A stretch of 64,000 nt of DNA from NCBI GenBank assembly GCA_004369045.1, contig ML213520.1, positions 62,001 through 126,000 on the forward strand, in the 5' to 3' direction. The DNA is from Heliocybe sulcata. Lineage: Eukaryota; Basidiomycota; Agaricomycetes; Gloeophyllales; Gloeophyllaceae. Shown here one piece after another: positions 32,259 to 43,410 of the stretch. A model generated the notes under the pieces. That model saw only the letters and a program-made list of their open reading frames with translations, ran no database searches and was not told the DNA's origin. Numbering within the stretch: the first letter of the stretch is position 1; each line of letters starts with the position of its first letter. A program made the translations under genes and the position numbers.

Positions 32259-34229
32259 ATGCTTCCGCTACCCGTTCTTCAAGAACGATTGCAAACGCTC
32301 GGGGCTCCTCGCATCTCGGACGAGGACCTGGAACGGCTCAACAAAGGTCATTTCGGAGAAGCAATTGCCTTTCTCCTGGAACATGTAGTCGGTCGAGACG
32401 CCGTCCGTGTATCGAGAGGGACCCTATACTGGTAGGTTTTTGCCGCAAACAACTTCAAGGATAAGATTAGGATCATGCTCCCTGCAGCTTACAAGACGGG
32501 AGGCAAGAGTCATCTTTACGTGCACCCAGCATCAATCGCTCTCTGATGGATGTCAAGAAAACCAATGCCAACATGATGGGAGCAAGAGATAACCTGAAAG
32601 AGCTGCAGGATTCGCTCGATAAGCGCCAGAAGTCGCTGAGTGATCTCGGTGAGGCTAATCGCTGCATGGCTACACACCGTGGCATGTGATTGACGTGTCG
32701 TTCTCAGAAGACGATATGACAATGCTCAAGCGACGTATCCAAGACAAGCAAGCTGTCGACCTTCTGCTAAGCATTCTGGAGAAGAAAGCAGCCATTCGCA
32801 CCAGGAGACTCAAGGAATCTGCGAAGCTGCTGGAACAACTTAGGTATGTGAATAAGACCTCATTCATGGGTTCCACTAACATTTATACTCTGCAGGGATG
32901 ATGCTCATTATCAACCCACCCAGGTATGTGGCCACCTCTGTCGTGTAGCGCTTTCTGACACTTCTCTGTAGAACAGAGCACTATTTACCGATGGGGTCGC
33001 AACGACGAGCGTAACACCATTGAATGTCTCTAATACTAGGGATGCACTTGCAGTCCGTGTCATGTATTCATATAAAACGACCGGATGACGATCCAAATTG
33101 TAGGTCCTACGAGCTCGTCATATCCGGATGTCTTCCTCTGGTCCCTCGAGCGATAGAGCGGAAGTCGAAGCTCGACTCCGTCAGACTATCGCGACGGCAC
33201 TTCAGTGTCCTGGGGACAGTGATGAAGTACAGCTCGCAATGTTGGTTGGCGAGTCCCTGTCTTCTCTTGGCATCTTCCTGCTTACCCTTGTAATCCTTCA
33301 GGGAAAAGATTTCCAGACTAGCGAGCAGTAGAGCCTTCCGGAAACTAAAGCCACCTGAAGCGCTAACACAGGTGTCTAGAGGGCAGGCAACCCGACTCGC
33401 TGCCGAGCTGGCGAGCCTCCTATCTTCTTCGAGTCAGAGTGGACAAGCTGACGTCCTAAATAAATAGAGTACAAAACGAGAGAAGCTCCAGCAATTATCA
33501 GACATGACCGTAGCCCTTGCACATCTCTCCCAACAGCACCTAGCCAACGTAAGTGTTTCTTCTCGCGGATACTTGTTGCCTTCTTCTGATGCTCTTGTAC
33601 CAGATCTCAACATTTGTCAATGTAACCTCAAAAGGCTTACGTGCATCGCTGGATAACGAAGCAAAAGCCGTTAAGGGTCACGTTGACGTCCTGCAATGGG
33701 ACATCAGTGCACGGGACAATGATAGCCCCGCGGACGACGCATTCCGGGCGGAGTTGTGTGGCCTCCTTGGGCTGGCGCGCCATACAGTATGCCTACTTCA
33801 AATCTAACTCATCCTACCATTTGCTGATCTCCTTACGTATAGACCACAGAGAAGATCATGAAGACAGTAGAGAAGCTTGTCTCCGAAGGTAATCTCTTGT
33901 AGATGCGATGCACAAGCCATTCGCTGAGCCTTGCTGCAGGACAAAGACGAGCAGTGTTTCTGGAACGCACCGGACTTCCGGATCCGGCCTCCTTGCGGAC
34001 CGAGGAAGAGGCGGTCTTGCTATGTGAGATTCTCCAATTATCAGACTTCGCATGTCCTGATCATCCAATTATCGTAGCAAAACATAAGAAAAGCGAGCAA
34101 AAAATGGAAGAACAATTGTCGAAGCTCCTCACTCGCAAGGTCGAGAAAGCCAAGAAGGCTGACGTTCTTGTGAAAGACGTGGAAAGGACAGCAAGGGAAC
34201 TGAATACAATCGTCTCCCTGTCGCGCTAA
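32259..34229 (+). CDS. Coiled-coil protein, family not recognised
   Basis: A multi-exon gene of about 480 residues. It starts MLPLPVLQERLQTLGAPRIS and continues DEDLERLNKGHFGEAIAFLL. This is a short helical head that resembles the N-terminal folds seen in microtubule- and kinetochore-linked coiled-coil proteins. The rest is dominated by heptad-like helices: LKELQDSLDKRQKSLSDLE, DDMTMLKRRIQDKQAVDLLL, RTRRLKESAKLLEQLR, TKREKLQQLSDMTVALAHLS, TTEKIMKTVEKLVSE, and at the end KKSEQKMEEQLSKLLTRKVE and ADVLVKDVERTARELNTIVS. The stop is at 34229. The middle (about 33000-33400) is hard to splice by eye and may contain two or three extra introns. An augmin/HAUS or spindle-pole role is a guess only. Confidence 0.6.
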
Positions 34230-35034
34230 TATGACAGGGATTCCTGTTATCTCTTATGTCTCATGTTCACGGTTCGTGACGGCTCCAATTGACTACCCAT
34301 CTTCTCTCTCCAAGCAGCCACATCTTATGCCCTACTCCATCGCGGGTGTTTCAGCGCCATCGTAGCGGTGTAGCGTGGTCAGCTGCATCCCGTCATGGAG
34401 ACATCTATGGTTCTAAGAGACGGGCCCAGGCTCCCTGTTCTGACTGCAACCAGCAATAATACTCTGGATCCTACGGAGCATTCAGCGCGTCCGAACACCA
34501 CGTCTTAGCACCCAGTGACCAAAGTGATGTGGCCCTGTATTATTATACTGCAGCGGCCCACGGTCTGGGCCTCAGCCGCCCCGCTTCCCTTCCTATTGGA
34601 GATATTATGCTATGCCACAAGAACACCCAGTGCGATGGGCGCCGCAGACATCTAAGGGCCTATTGGAGATGTTATGCTATGCTACCAGAACACCCAGTGT
34701 GATGGGCGCCGCAGATCTCTAAGGGCCCATGGAGCTCAGCCGCGAAGTATTCTGGGGCCATGTCCCGGAGGCATCCATGTCGACCGTCGTCCCCAGCGAC
34801 CTGCTCCAACTGTACTGCATACTTATGACTCAGTGGCATAGGTGTGCTGCTGCGCAAGCCGTGAGCCGAGCTTGCACAGCAAGCGCACTGTATATAGTGT
34901 CAGCTACTCTGTCCGAGTCATTACCACTCGTGCATAATACCCGACTGGCATTTAGTCCCTTGCCCTAGACAGCTATCGCCACAGCGACACCTCCACATCT
35001 CCTTTCGCATTGACACAGCGAGATAGTTATCGCC
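34230..35034. other. Intergenic, 0.8 kb, holds a tandem duplication
   Basis: No gene is visible. The only structure I see is the two-copy repeat listed separately at 34592-34727. Confidence 0.4.
34592..34727. repeat. Two-copy tandem repeat, about 68-bp unit
   Basis: Copy 1 is 34592-34658 and copy 2 is 34659-34727. Both start CCTATTGGAGAT and end near TCTAAGGGCC, and they differ at about nine positions including small indels. This degree of divergence suggests an old local duplication. Confidence 0.85.
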
Positions 35035-35264
35035 ATGATTGTCAGTCCTGTAAGACTCGATCAGACGTCGATCGGGTTTCCCAAGCCTTCATCTACCTCG
35101 TCCTGGAAGCCGTAAGTCCCCAGCTTGGATGCTGTTTCTTTACCGCTGAGCTCGGTTCGTATAGAACAGGATATGACGCCGCGAGACCTACCCCACCGAC
35201 GGCGGGCGGCCCAAGACCGAGGCCGGTGAGACCTCCGAGGCCAACGCCCAAGATGTCCATGTAG
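35035..35264 (+). CDS. Possible small proline/arginine-rich protein, 58 residues
   Basis: ATG at 35035 gives MIVSPVRLDQTSIGFPKPSS and then TSSWK. A textbook 53-nt intron follows (35112-35164, GTAAGT donor, GTATAG acceptor). Splicing joins a split Pro codon and keeps the frame into TGYDAARPTPPTAGGPRPRP, ending RPTPKMSM at 35264. The frame would be closed without splicing at exactly this place, so the intron and the frame support each other. The tail is rich in Pro, Arg and Gly. No signal peptide or known domain is seen. Chance remains possible because the peptide is so short. Confidence 0.4.
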
Positions 35265-35805
35265 ACCTATGGCAATCAATGTTACACCCTGTATCTCGGT
35301 CAGCACGGCGTTTGCAAAATTTAGACCGAGCTCGATTTACTCACAATTGTCGCCAGTACAACCATCCATACGAACAACTTCTCTCTCATCGGACACCTCC
35401 CCTCTATGTTGATCATAGATACTTACTGGTGGATATACCCCTCGTCTTGGCATTGTATTTTGTACCTGTAGATTGTGCAACCCGGCCTCCATCGCTCTCT
35501 TTCTTCCATTGAGTGCCTTGGTGGCGCCTCTTGTAGCTCTTGGACATCGAGTTTTTGGTACAGTGTAATGAGAACTGATACCCCTTGATTCATGTCGCCA
35601 GTGCTGGCCATCGGTGATTGTGAGAAGTCGCCGTCAGAAGGACAGAACGGATTCGCTTCACAGGATTGGATAGACACATGCATCAGTTATAACAGGACGA
35701 TTAGTATCATAAAGACATCCTATAATCGAAGATCATATCGTTGATCAGACCCTTTGTCCTGGAGAATGAGATATGAGCATCCGCTGATATCAGGCAAGAT
35801 TTCGC
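35265..35805. other. Intergenic, 0.5 kb, no gene seen
   Basis: Nothing beyond chance-length open frames is visible on either strand. Confidence 0.35.
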
Positions 35806-36852
35806 TTACATGCCATCTATCTTCTGACCTCCTTGGAATGCTTCACATGATATCGATCCGTAAGCATCAAGACAGGGCAAGGCCAAGGCATCAAAAATTA
35901 AGTCGGACTCCACGACACCGCAGCTAACAAGCAGGCGCATGGCTTGTTCGTAACGCAATCCGAAGGAAGGAGCGAATATCCTGGTATCCGTGTCCAGGTC
36001 GTGCGGCCATCCATACCCGAGGTGCAGGACCCACCAGCTGTCGGGTGCGTCTGAGGCCATAGGGACAGTCCAGGCTTCATAAAGCGCCAACGGGGGTTCT
36101 CCCCGAGATGCACGAGCTGCGTTTATCTTCTTGATATTCGAGCTATCTAGGCATGTGTCGCAACCCAGGCCGTAAAACAAGCATAACTTCCGAGAGTCTT
36201 CCCATGTTATTACTAACAGAACGGGTAACCCGACCCATGGGATCGCACTGGGACCTTTGGGTCGTATGTCAGAGAAGATCGTCCAAGCTCGTACTTTGCT
36301 ATGCTTACGCGGATACTCCCCGGCTTTGGAGATGACGTTCGTTCGACCGCCTCTGGTAATCGAGACCATCGTGTGGATAGAAAACCCGCCGCACGATAGC
36401 TTCGAGAAAGTAGTCGTCACAAACAAGGGCTTTTCAATGCCTAGGAAATGTAGCCAGAGTCGCGCCACTGCGTGATCGAACGCTGAAGTCGTGGATTCCG
36501 GCGGCCTGAACGGGTCACAATCGCCTGAATCCGAGAACGCAATACGGCGAACAGTCCTAGGATCCACGGGAGCCAGATCTTCGAAGGAGACCCCGGATAA
36601 GGTGCAAGAGCCTGCTCTTGGCAAAGACCCTACTGCTATGAAAGCTTTCACGACACCGCCGTGCATGACATTGCGGACTCTGTAGTGTGAAGCGGAGAGG
36701 ACCCACTGCTGGAAGTGACTGGGGGTGAGACCGTGCGATCCAGCCACCAGAAGGACCTCCGGTATCTTGCTTGTTAGGAAGTCGAGCCAGGAAACTGGAG
36801 GTATCGGGTCGCAGAGGTAGCCATAGTATACGGCATTGCGATTGAGAGCCAT
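35806..36852 (-). CDS. Hypothetical protein, 348 residues, single exon
   Basis: An uninterrupted frame from a true ATG at 36852 (MALNRNAVYYGYLCDPIPPV) to 35806 (EAFQGGQKIDGM). Composition is that of a folded soluble protein, with many Trp and Cys residues: VSWLDFLTSKIPEVLLVAGS, LSASHYRVRNVMHGGVVKAF, IPWVGLPVLLVITWEDSRK, LFYGLGCDTCLDSSNIKKIN, and DSWWVLHLGYGWPHDLDTDT. No transmembrane helix, signal peptide or recognised motif is seen. I do not recognise the family. An intronless frame of this length next to intron-rich neighbours is unusual here. It could be a lineage-specific gene or a retrocopy. Confidence 0.6.
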   Translation of the reverse strand: MALNRNAVYYGYLCDPIPPVSWLDFLTSKIPEVLLVAGSHGLTPSHFQQWVLSASHYRVRNVMHGGVVKAFIAVGSLPRAGSCTLSGVSFEDLAPVDPRTVRRIAFSDSGDCDPFRPPESTTSAFDHAVARLWLHFLGIEKPLFVTTTFSKLSCGGFSIHTMVSITRGGRTNVISKAGEYPRKHSKVRAWTIFSDIRPKGPSAIPWVGLPVLLVITWEDSRKLCLFYGLGCDTCLDSSNIKKINAARASRGEPPLALYEAWTVPMASDAPDSWWVLHLGYGWPHDLDTDTRIFAPSFGLRYEQAMRLLVSCGVVESDLIFDALALPCLDAYGSISCEAFQGGQKIDGM

Positions 36853-37932
36853 TACTAGACCGACGCCAGAATGCTGCCTCTAGATCTAGGACACCAGGTT
36901 GGATGACCGTAATCTTTGACCTCTTTTATACTGCCTAGGTAATGCCACATTCCGGGCAACGCCACGGCTTGGCGACGCTGTGGCCAGAGAAGAGAAGCGC
37001 CCTCACAACGCCACAAAGTGCAGAAAGCCACAGTGAAGCCAATACGCGAGGTCGCTTCTTATTGGGCAAAGCGCACGGAATATTGATGGTTGCCAAAGTG
37101 CGGCATCACGCTACACCGCTCTGGCCAAAGCGCTGTGGCTCAACCCGCCACGTGATGCCGGGTCTACACGGTAGAAGTGCAAAAGTCGCCTCTGGTGGTG
37201 AACCTGTGCGCGTGTAAGTATCCGTATATATCGTGGGGTCATTACTTACCTACTTACTGCTCGCCCGTGATCTTATGCGGCGAGCATCTTTATGGGACAT
37301 CTCTTCACTGGTATCGTAGATGTGGCGACGCTCCTATGTAGACGCAGTGCAGCTCGAACTATGTAATGCTGAGCAAATATAGTAGCAGTCAGTCTACTAG
37401 AGGAGCAGGCTTCACTGCAGCGGTTGGCCAACATGAAGACATATGAGTCCCCCGTCTCGCAGCCGGACATTGATGCGTTGATACTGGAAGACGACGTCCT
37501 CCGCAAAGACTGAGGTAAGGACTGTAAGAGTTTAGAGCAGAAATCATGGTAGAATATGAGAAGGCTTGCATTGCGAGAGGAGTATCTCCAGACCCATGAC
37601 AGTCCTCAACAAAAGGCGTTGAGGGAACGTGTACTGAGTTGGAAGGGTCCTCATTCTCTGTAAGGAGTAACAAATCCAGAAAAGCGGCAACCCAGTCACG
37701 GCCAAGTCGTGTCGACCAGTAGAAGTTGTTCTGCAGGCTGCAGCGTGCAGACGTCGACCGGCAACGTGTGGGCGAGGCCTCCATTTTCATGGCGATATTT
37801 GTCGAAAGGAAGCAACCCCATCGGGCCGCCCCAGTTGTTGATCGCATTGTGCCTCATGTCCCTCCGCTTAAAAGCTTATCGATAGCGCCACCACAAAGTT
37901 GAACTTGAACTTGAAAGTCTACCACTCCCAAA
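36853..37932. other. Spacer, 1.1 kb, with a possible gene fragment on the minus strand
   Basis: A minus-strand ATG at 37857 opens a 53-codon frame: MRHNAINNWGGPMGLLPFDK, then YRHENGGLAHTLPVDVCTLQ and LLLVDTTWP. It stops near 37697. The wording is protein-like and not low-complexity, but I cannot place it in a family or extend it convincingly. The rest (about 36940-37210) is rich in a GCCAC word and non-coding by eye. The peptidase promoter must lie at the right end. Confidence 0.3.
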
Positions 37933-40470
37933 TGTCTGCCTTCTACAAAGAGCTTGCGGAACTTCCGACCTACACCTCTGCCCAGTTCGTTGATTCCAAC
38001 GGTGATTAGAGTTCATTTCCAATACCCGAAGCCGCGAGACTTACCCTCCTTTGTACACAGCTGTGCATGCCACCCTTTCCGTGCGCGACCATACCCGCAA
38101 CACCAAAAGGACTCTCGTCAAGACCATCTTCGTAGAGCCCAACTCAGATGCGGTAATCGGCGCTCCATCGCAGGAGCTTTCGGATGTAGTTGCATCAGTA
38201 GTTTCCCCTTCCGGGCTACGTCGCGCGCGTCTGCGCGAGTTGTCCGACGCGACCGTCGCGGGCGGCAAGAAGCGATTTGTCGAGATCTGGCATGGCGACA
38301 AGCTGGAGGTCGTCAGAGACGTGACCGCCTCTCATGGCGAATTCTACTCGGATGGTTTGTTATCACTCCTATATAGCCTCGATATCAAACCTTATCTCTC
38401 TCTCAGATACCATCTCCACCTTGGTGTTCAACCCCTCTGAAACCGCGCTTTTGTATACTGCGGAAGCGAACCCGACTGCTGATCCTCGGGACAAGTTCAA
38501 GTATGTCCCTACCTTGGGCGAAAGTTGGGTACCCAAGAAGAACCCAGAGCTGTTCCTCTTCCTCTGGTCCGAGGACAAGAACACGCTCGCCAAAATCGAG
38601 GTCAAGCACTCCAGCCCGTCCCCTGTTTTATTCGCCAAGGCCGCTTTCCTGGACGACAACCGCGTCTATGCCACTGGATACGAGTACAGCCCCGATGGCC
38701 GTCTCCTCGGCCTCATCTGGTGCCAGAACCGCCCTGCCGGTGTCTGGAAAGTCGACGTGCCTTACGTGAAAGCGTCGGACGCCCCGGAGATACCCTTGCA
38801 AGTCCATGCCACCCGCCTCACGGAGAGCGGACGTTCCTGCCGATCCGTCAAGATCCTCACCGAACCTTACTCGTCCACTCTGTACTGGCTCTCCAACCCG
38901 CTCGGCGGTCCCCACGGCTCCACCGCGTCCTTGCACTCGTTGAACGTCCAGACCAACAGGGAGAGCCTCTTGGTCGACGCTGTCTGGGACCCACAGCCCA
39001 ACTCGTTCCCTGGCCTCTATCTGGACAGTCTTCCCACCCAGCCGTTCCTGAGTCTCGGCTACAACGCGAAGCGGCCCTACCTGGTCGCCAGCTCCTCGTG
39101 GCGCAGCAGGTCGACTGTATTGTTGATCAACGGCGAGAGCGGGGCAGTGGTAGACTTGACGCCCGACATCGATGGTGCTTTGTACAGTTGGACTGTCCTC
39201 GGCACCGACGGGCAGGACCGGGTCTTGGCCTCGAGGAGCAGCCCTGCATCGCCCGCCGAGCTGGTTCTCGGCCATATCGATGAGGTCGGGCGAGTCAAGC
39301 GTTGGCAGGTCCTCGATAAGCCAGTGCTCAGCCCCCAATGTAAGCTCTTTCTCATCCTGTAGGACACTCCCACTCACGCCCATCCATTTTTCGCAGTGGT
39401 GGTGGCTTTGTCGAGCCTGGAGAGCTACGTCGTGTCCGTTCCGGACCGCTTCCCCGTGGAGACGATTGTCATCAAGCAGCGCAACCCTGGCAAGATCCTA
39501 CCGACCATCACCTACCCGCATGGAGGCCCACATTCAGCGTCTTCATCCGCCTTCCAGGCTTCGTTGGCCGCTTATGTGCTTGCAGGCTGTAAGTAGAAAC
39601 TTGTCTACATGAGAGACTGATACTGAGTACTACCATCACAGATACTGTATCTCTGCCCAACTACACCGGCTCCACTGGCTTCGGACAGAAATACATTGAA
39701 AAGCTCCTGGGACAGGCCGGAACGCTCGACGTGAACGACGTCAGCGCTACAGTCTTCCACCTAGTCCGACTCGGCATATCCAAGGAAGGCTTTGGATCGC
39801 AGTTCATCATCGGCGGGAGCCACGGCGGGTTCCTCGCCGGACACCGTGCGTACATTCATGTCTCCCTAGTTTCATGACTGACCTTTTATCAGTCATCGGT
39901 CAGTTCCCGGACACGTTCACCGCCGCGTCCATCCGCAACCCCGTCATCTCGCCCGACCCATCGAGCACGGACATCCCAGACTGGTACTTCACCGAGTTCG
40001 GCGAGGCGTACAAGCCGAGCGCGCTGCTCACCCCTGCGCCCGTCTCGGCCTTCCCCATCGCGCACGTCGATAAAGTCAGAGCGCGCGTGTTGCTCCTCAT
40101 CGGCGAGAAGGACCAGCGCGTCACGCCCGTTCAAGGCAAGAACTACTACCACGCGCTCAAGGCGCGGGGCAAGGACGTGGAGTTGCTGGCGTTCCCTGAG
40201 GAGCGCCACACGCTTGACGGGGTGGAGGCCTCCAAGGTTGGTGTGGAGGAGACGTTGGCTTTGTTCGACAAGTATCGGTCGGATGGGGCGCCGCCGCTCC
40301 CGACGGCGCGGTCCCGGGTTGCTTCGGTCGCGGGGCACGCCCGCACCCCTTCTGCCACCACGCCGCGCTCTAGGCCGTCTTCGGTCATAATGCATCCTCG
40401 CACGCCTTTGGTCAGGACTGTCCCGCCTACGCCCGTCAACGACGCGGGTCGGGAGCTCGTGGAGATATGA
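37933..40470 (+). CDS. Acylaminoacyl-peptidase (S9C prolyl-oligopeptidase family)
   Basis: Cytosolic serine peptidase of about 755 residues that releases N-acylated (usually N-acetylated) amino acids from peptides. The start MSAFYKELAELPTYTSAQFV at 37933 is followed by a beta-propeller domain (VKTIFVEPNSDAVIGAPSQE, KKRFVEIWHGDKLEVVRDVT, YVPTLGESWVPKKNPELFLF, VYATGYEYSPDGRLLGLIWC). The C-terminal alpha/beta-hydrolase domain carries YPHGGPHSASSSAFQASLAA (oxyanion region), GFGQKYIEKLLGQAGTLDVN, the nucleophile motif IIGGSHGGFLAGH (Ser), the acid in IGEKDQRVTPVQGKNYYHAL (Asp), and the His in FPEERHTLDG. A Ser/Pro/Arg-rich tail of about 50 residues with repeated RTP and RPS motifs (ending NDAGRELVEI) extends past the usual C-terminus. 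Five short introns are visible. All catalytic residues are present. Confidence 0.92.
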
Positions 40471-40583
40471 AAAAGGAAAAGAGGATCGTTTTCCGGTCTT
40501 AGAATCAAGATTGTTGGATAGAAATATGTACTTGTAGCCTTGTGTAGGCCGAACCAAATACAAATGGATGTGAATGTGCTCTG

Positions 40584-42279
40584 TCAAGGTAAAGAGGGCC
40601 AGAAGGGTAGTGCCCGCAGCCCCCAGTTCTCCAGCCACGCCTCAAAGAGACCTGCGATCTTCTGGTGACCCTCGACGTTCGGATGCTGGTTCCTAATTCC
40701 ATATACTGTCAGAGAGAAAGGAGAGTGACCTAGAAGAAAGGCCGTACGTGGGGTACACGTCCTCCCAAGATACCCATCCGGTTGTGTTGACGAGGAAAAC
40801 GTTCTCATCCCCCAGAGCATGCCTGATTATTCCCCATAAGCAACGCGCCGGATTTCTTGCTCCTTCCTGAACTTACCTTTGGTCCACCACTGTCTGGTAC
40901 GCGCCAGGGTAATAGTAGCTGATGCTACCGTCTGCTGCGGGCCAGCCCCACTGGACGCACATCAGCTGCCTCGGATCGGGCCACCGAAGTAATGCACAGG
41001 ACGTACGGGAGTGAACACGAATATGGGCTGGTAGGCGTATATCGTCCTGAGATGTGTCATGAAGTCCATGTATGTCTGCGTCCACGATGAATGACGGAAT
41101 TGAGAGCATGATGGAGGCGGGTTTACCTGGATGAAGAGGGCCTGGGAGACGTTCTGTGAAGCGTCGTTGGCTCTGCAGGTGAGTGACATGAGAAGTATGG
41201 AAGTGGGTAGGATCATTTGGTTAACGTACCCGATATGGATGACGAGATGTGTTGGCTTGGGATTGTCGAGCGCGAAGTTCCACGGAGTCGTGTAGTTGTG
41301 GTCCGTGGTGGAGTAGAACCCGGTGTCCTCAGTCTGGGTAAGTAGTCTTGCTCAGTCTCTGTGACTCGCAGCGGGTTGATCCGTACGTACTCTGAAGAAT
41401 TGGTATGATACGCCGTGCACGTTACCCCACGCATAGATGTCCTAGCAGGATATCAGCATCACGATGATTGAGATTATACAGAAGACGGTGTTGCGACACT
41501 TAACGTACAGCCAATGCTGCGCCGGGCTGAGCATTTACGGTGCCTTCGGCCTTGAAGTATTGCGAGGTCAAGAGAGGCCAGGCTTGATCGACACCTTCCG
41601 GGACATATTGGCCCTGATATTCACCCACACCCTAGTCAGTCACGTCTACGCTTGTCAAATAAAGTCGAGAACGGAGAAGGCGTACCGCAGAGAGAGAGTC
41701 CCCTATGTACTGGAACGCGAGTGGTGAAGGTATGTACGGAAGAACGACGGCACCCTAAAATAGCTCAAAATGCATTCGTAAAAAGCAACGAGTGGAAGTG
41801 CATACTGGGTTGATGACGATGCTTTCGAGGTTCATCCTGTTGTTCTGCCACCCTTCGACGTTGATCCGGACCACGTTCGGGCCAGCTTGGACGTTCGACA
41901 AGGGGATGGTGTTCGACCCAGCAGATGCGTTGAACGTGTACACTGCATTATAGTTCACCGAGACGCCTAGGGACACCAACGGCGAAGTGGTGTGCGGTCC
42001 CAGATTCAAGGTCAACGAAGACAGGTTGTCTACGACCAGGTTGAACCCTGAGCTTGCCCTGCCAATTATTTGCAATTCAGTTTCAGATGTCCTAGGAGAT
42101 CATGAGTGCATTCCTACTCACCACCAAGTACCGGGGGACGCATCCCATCTCCCGTGATAGAAGATCAGTGGGTTGTCGTAGAAGAGAGTTACGTCGTCAG
42201 CCCACGCAACCGCTGGCACGGCGTTGAACAGAGACGCTGAAAGGCCCAGCAAGGCCCCTGAAAAGAACTTCCAGAGCAT
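40584..42279 (-). CDS. Secreted SGNH/GDSL-type carbohydrate esterase-like hydrolase
   Basis: About 400 residues, ATG at 42279. The signal peptide is MLWKFFSGALLGLSASLF with likely cleavage after the VPAVAWA region. An N-terminal beta-sandwich (IFYHGRWDASPGTWW, SSGFNLVVDNLSSLTLNLGP, NVVRINVEGWQNNRMNLES) precedes the SGNH domain. That domain has FQYIGDSLSAG (block I, nucleophile Ser), a block II-type Gly region, LVIHIGANDASQNVSQALF (block III GxND) and NQHPNVEGHQKIAGLFEAWL (block V, DxxH-like, His). This two-domain plan is that of fungal extracellular esterases of the CE2/CE3-like group that deacetylate plant polysaccharides. A TATATA box lies at 42334-42340, 55 bp upstream. The cell-wall theme fits the GH10 xylanase 10 kb away, but they are not adjacent. 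Confidence 0.8.
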
Positions 42280-43410
42280 TATCGTGCGATGTGGGGAGGC
42301 GAACCCACAGGTCGCATCCTGTTCTCTCGTTCGCTATATAGCGGATCCAAGTGACGAGGATTCGGATGCTGAACGCATGTATAATATCCTCGGGAAAGTA
42401 GTCGTATTTTGATACATCATTCCGACGATCCCCCGTAGAGGTCTTGAGTTGCAGAGAGAGTTCCATGGCTGAGGGTCAGCTGGTCGTCTCTTGGGCCGGC
42501 GGTGGAAGCGCGAAGAGCGGTCCAGCGGACCTTTTCAGGCACAGAGCAGTTCCACAATATCGTGGTGCTGTCTCTGCGCAATTCAGACTGAGGAGGCCCA
42601 GCATTAGTCGTGAAGTAAGACCTATAGCGTGAAAGTTGCGAAGTAAGTGATGGAGAAGCGGCCCGCTCTAGCTGTTATTCGATATAACATATTTGCCGCG
42701 TCTGTCAAGAAAAAAAAAACAAAGCGCGAAAATCACAACCATCAGTTTCTTAGGAGATATTGGTTATGGATGACTCTTTTCTTCCAGCATATATCTGTGA
42801 ATAACGCTTTCGTTCCAAGAATTACCAAATGTAGGAATGAAATACCCAAGTTTGGACAACGCGCTAACCATCACGTGGCTGGAAGGGAGGAAGCCACATT
42901 CATTCTCTGCTCTTTCGCGACTGTTATCTCGACCATGGCAATCCCTCCCTTGGACGCCGTTCGCCGCTGGCATGTGACAAAAGGTGCTCGGGCATGAACA
43001 ACAAGTTAATCAAACAGCTTGAAAATACTTCTGGCACCACACCCAGGATTTTCGGGCACGACAGGCCTATCTATTCATCTCAATAGCGACTCTCTGAGGG
43101 CCGGTGATACCAATCTGGTCGACAGCCTTTCTTTAAGCAAGGCAGGACCTCAGTAGGGTGCTATCGCCGAGGGGACTCCAGGTGCACTAGTGCCGAGCTG
43201 ACTCAAGGGCCCAAAGTGTTCGCTACAACAAGTGGCCGTTGTCACTGGACCGAGTGCACGACGGATTCTCGCAGCTGTAGCTGTGGTAGGTGCTCTACCA
43301 ATGTCTAGACTTGCTTTCAAATGGGGATTCGACTGTCCTTCGTCTACTATCGATTCTAGCACGACCCATACAATGACATTTAGAGGAGCCGCCTTCAAAG
43401 CAGCTTCTGA
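42280..43410. other. Spacer, 1.1 kb, holds copy 1 of a shared 230-bp module
   Basis: No full gene is seen. The module at 42703-42928 (listed separately) is followed by a 20-codon frame starting ATG 42935 (MAIPPLDAVRRWHVTKGARA). The esterase promoter lies at the left end. Confidence 0.4.
42703..42928 (+). repeat. Shared module, copy 1 (promoter-like, CACGTG)
   Basis: Homologous over its whole length to the reverse complement of 57774-58018, at about 70-75 percent by eye. The best block, 42893-42927, matches 34 of 35 bases. CACGTG at 42872-42877 is kept in the other copy. It ends a few bases before an ATG. Confidence 0.75.

Noticed and set aside
38628-39383. 251-codon minus-strand frame opposite the peptidase gene
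   Set aside because: Shadow of the S9C peptidase exon. The plus strand carries the conserved propeller sequence.
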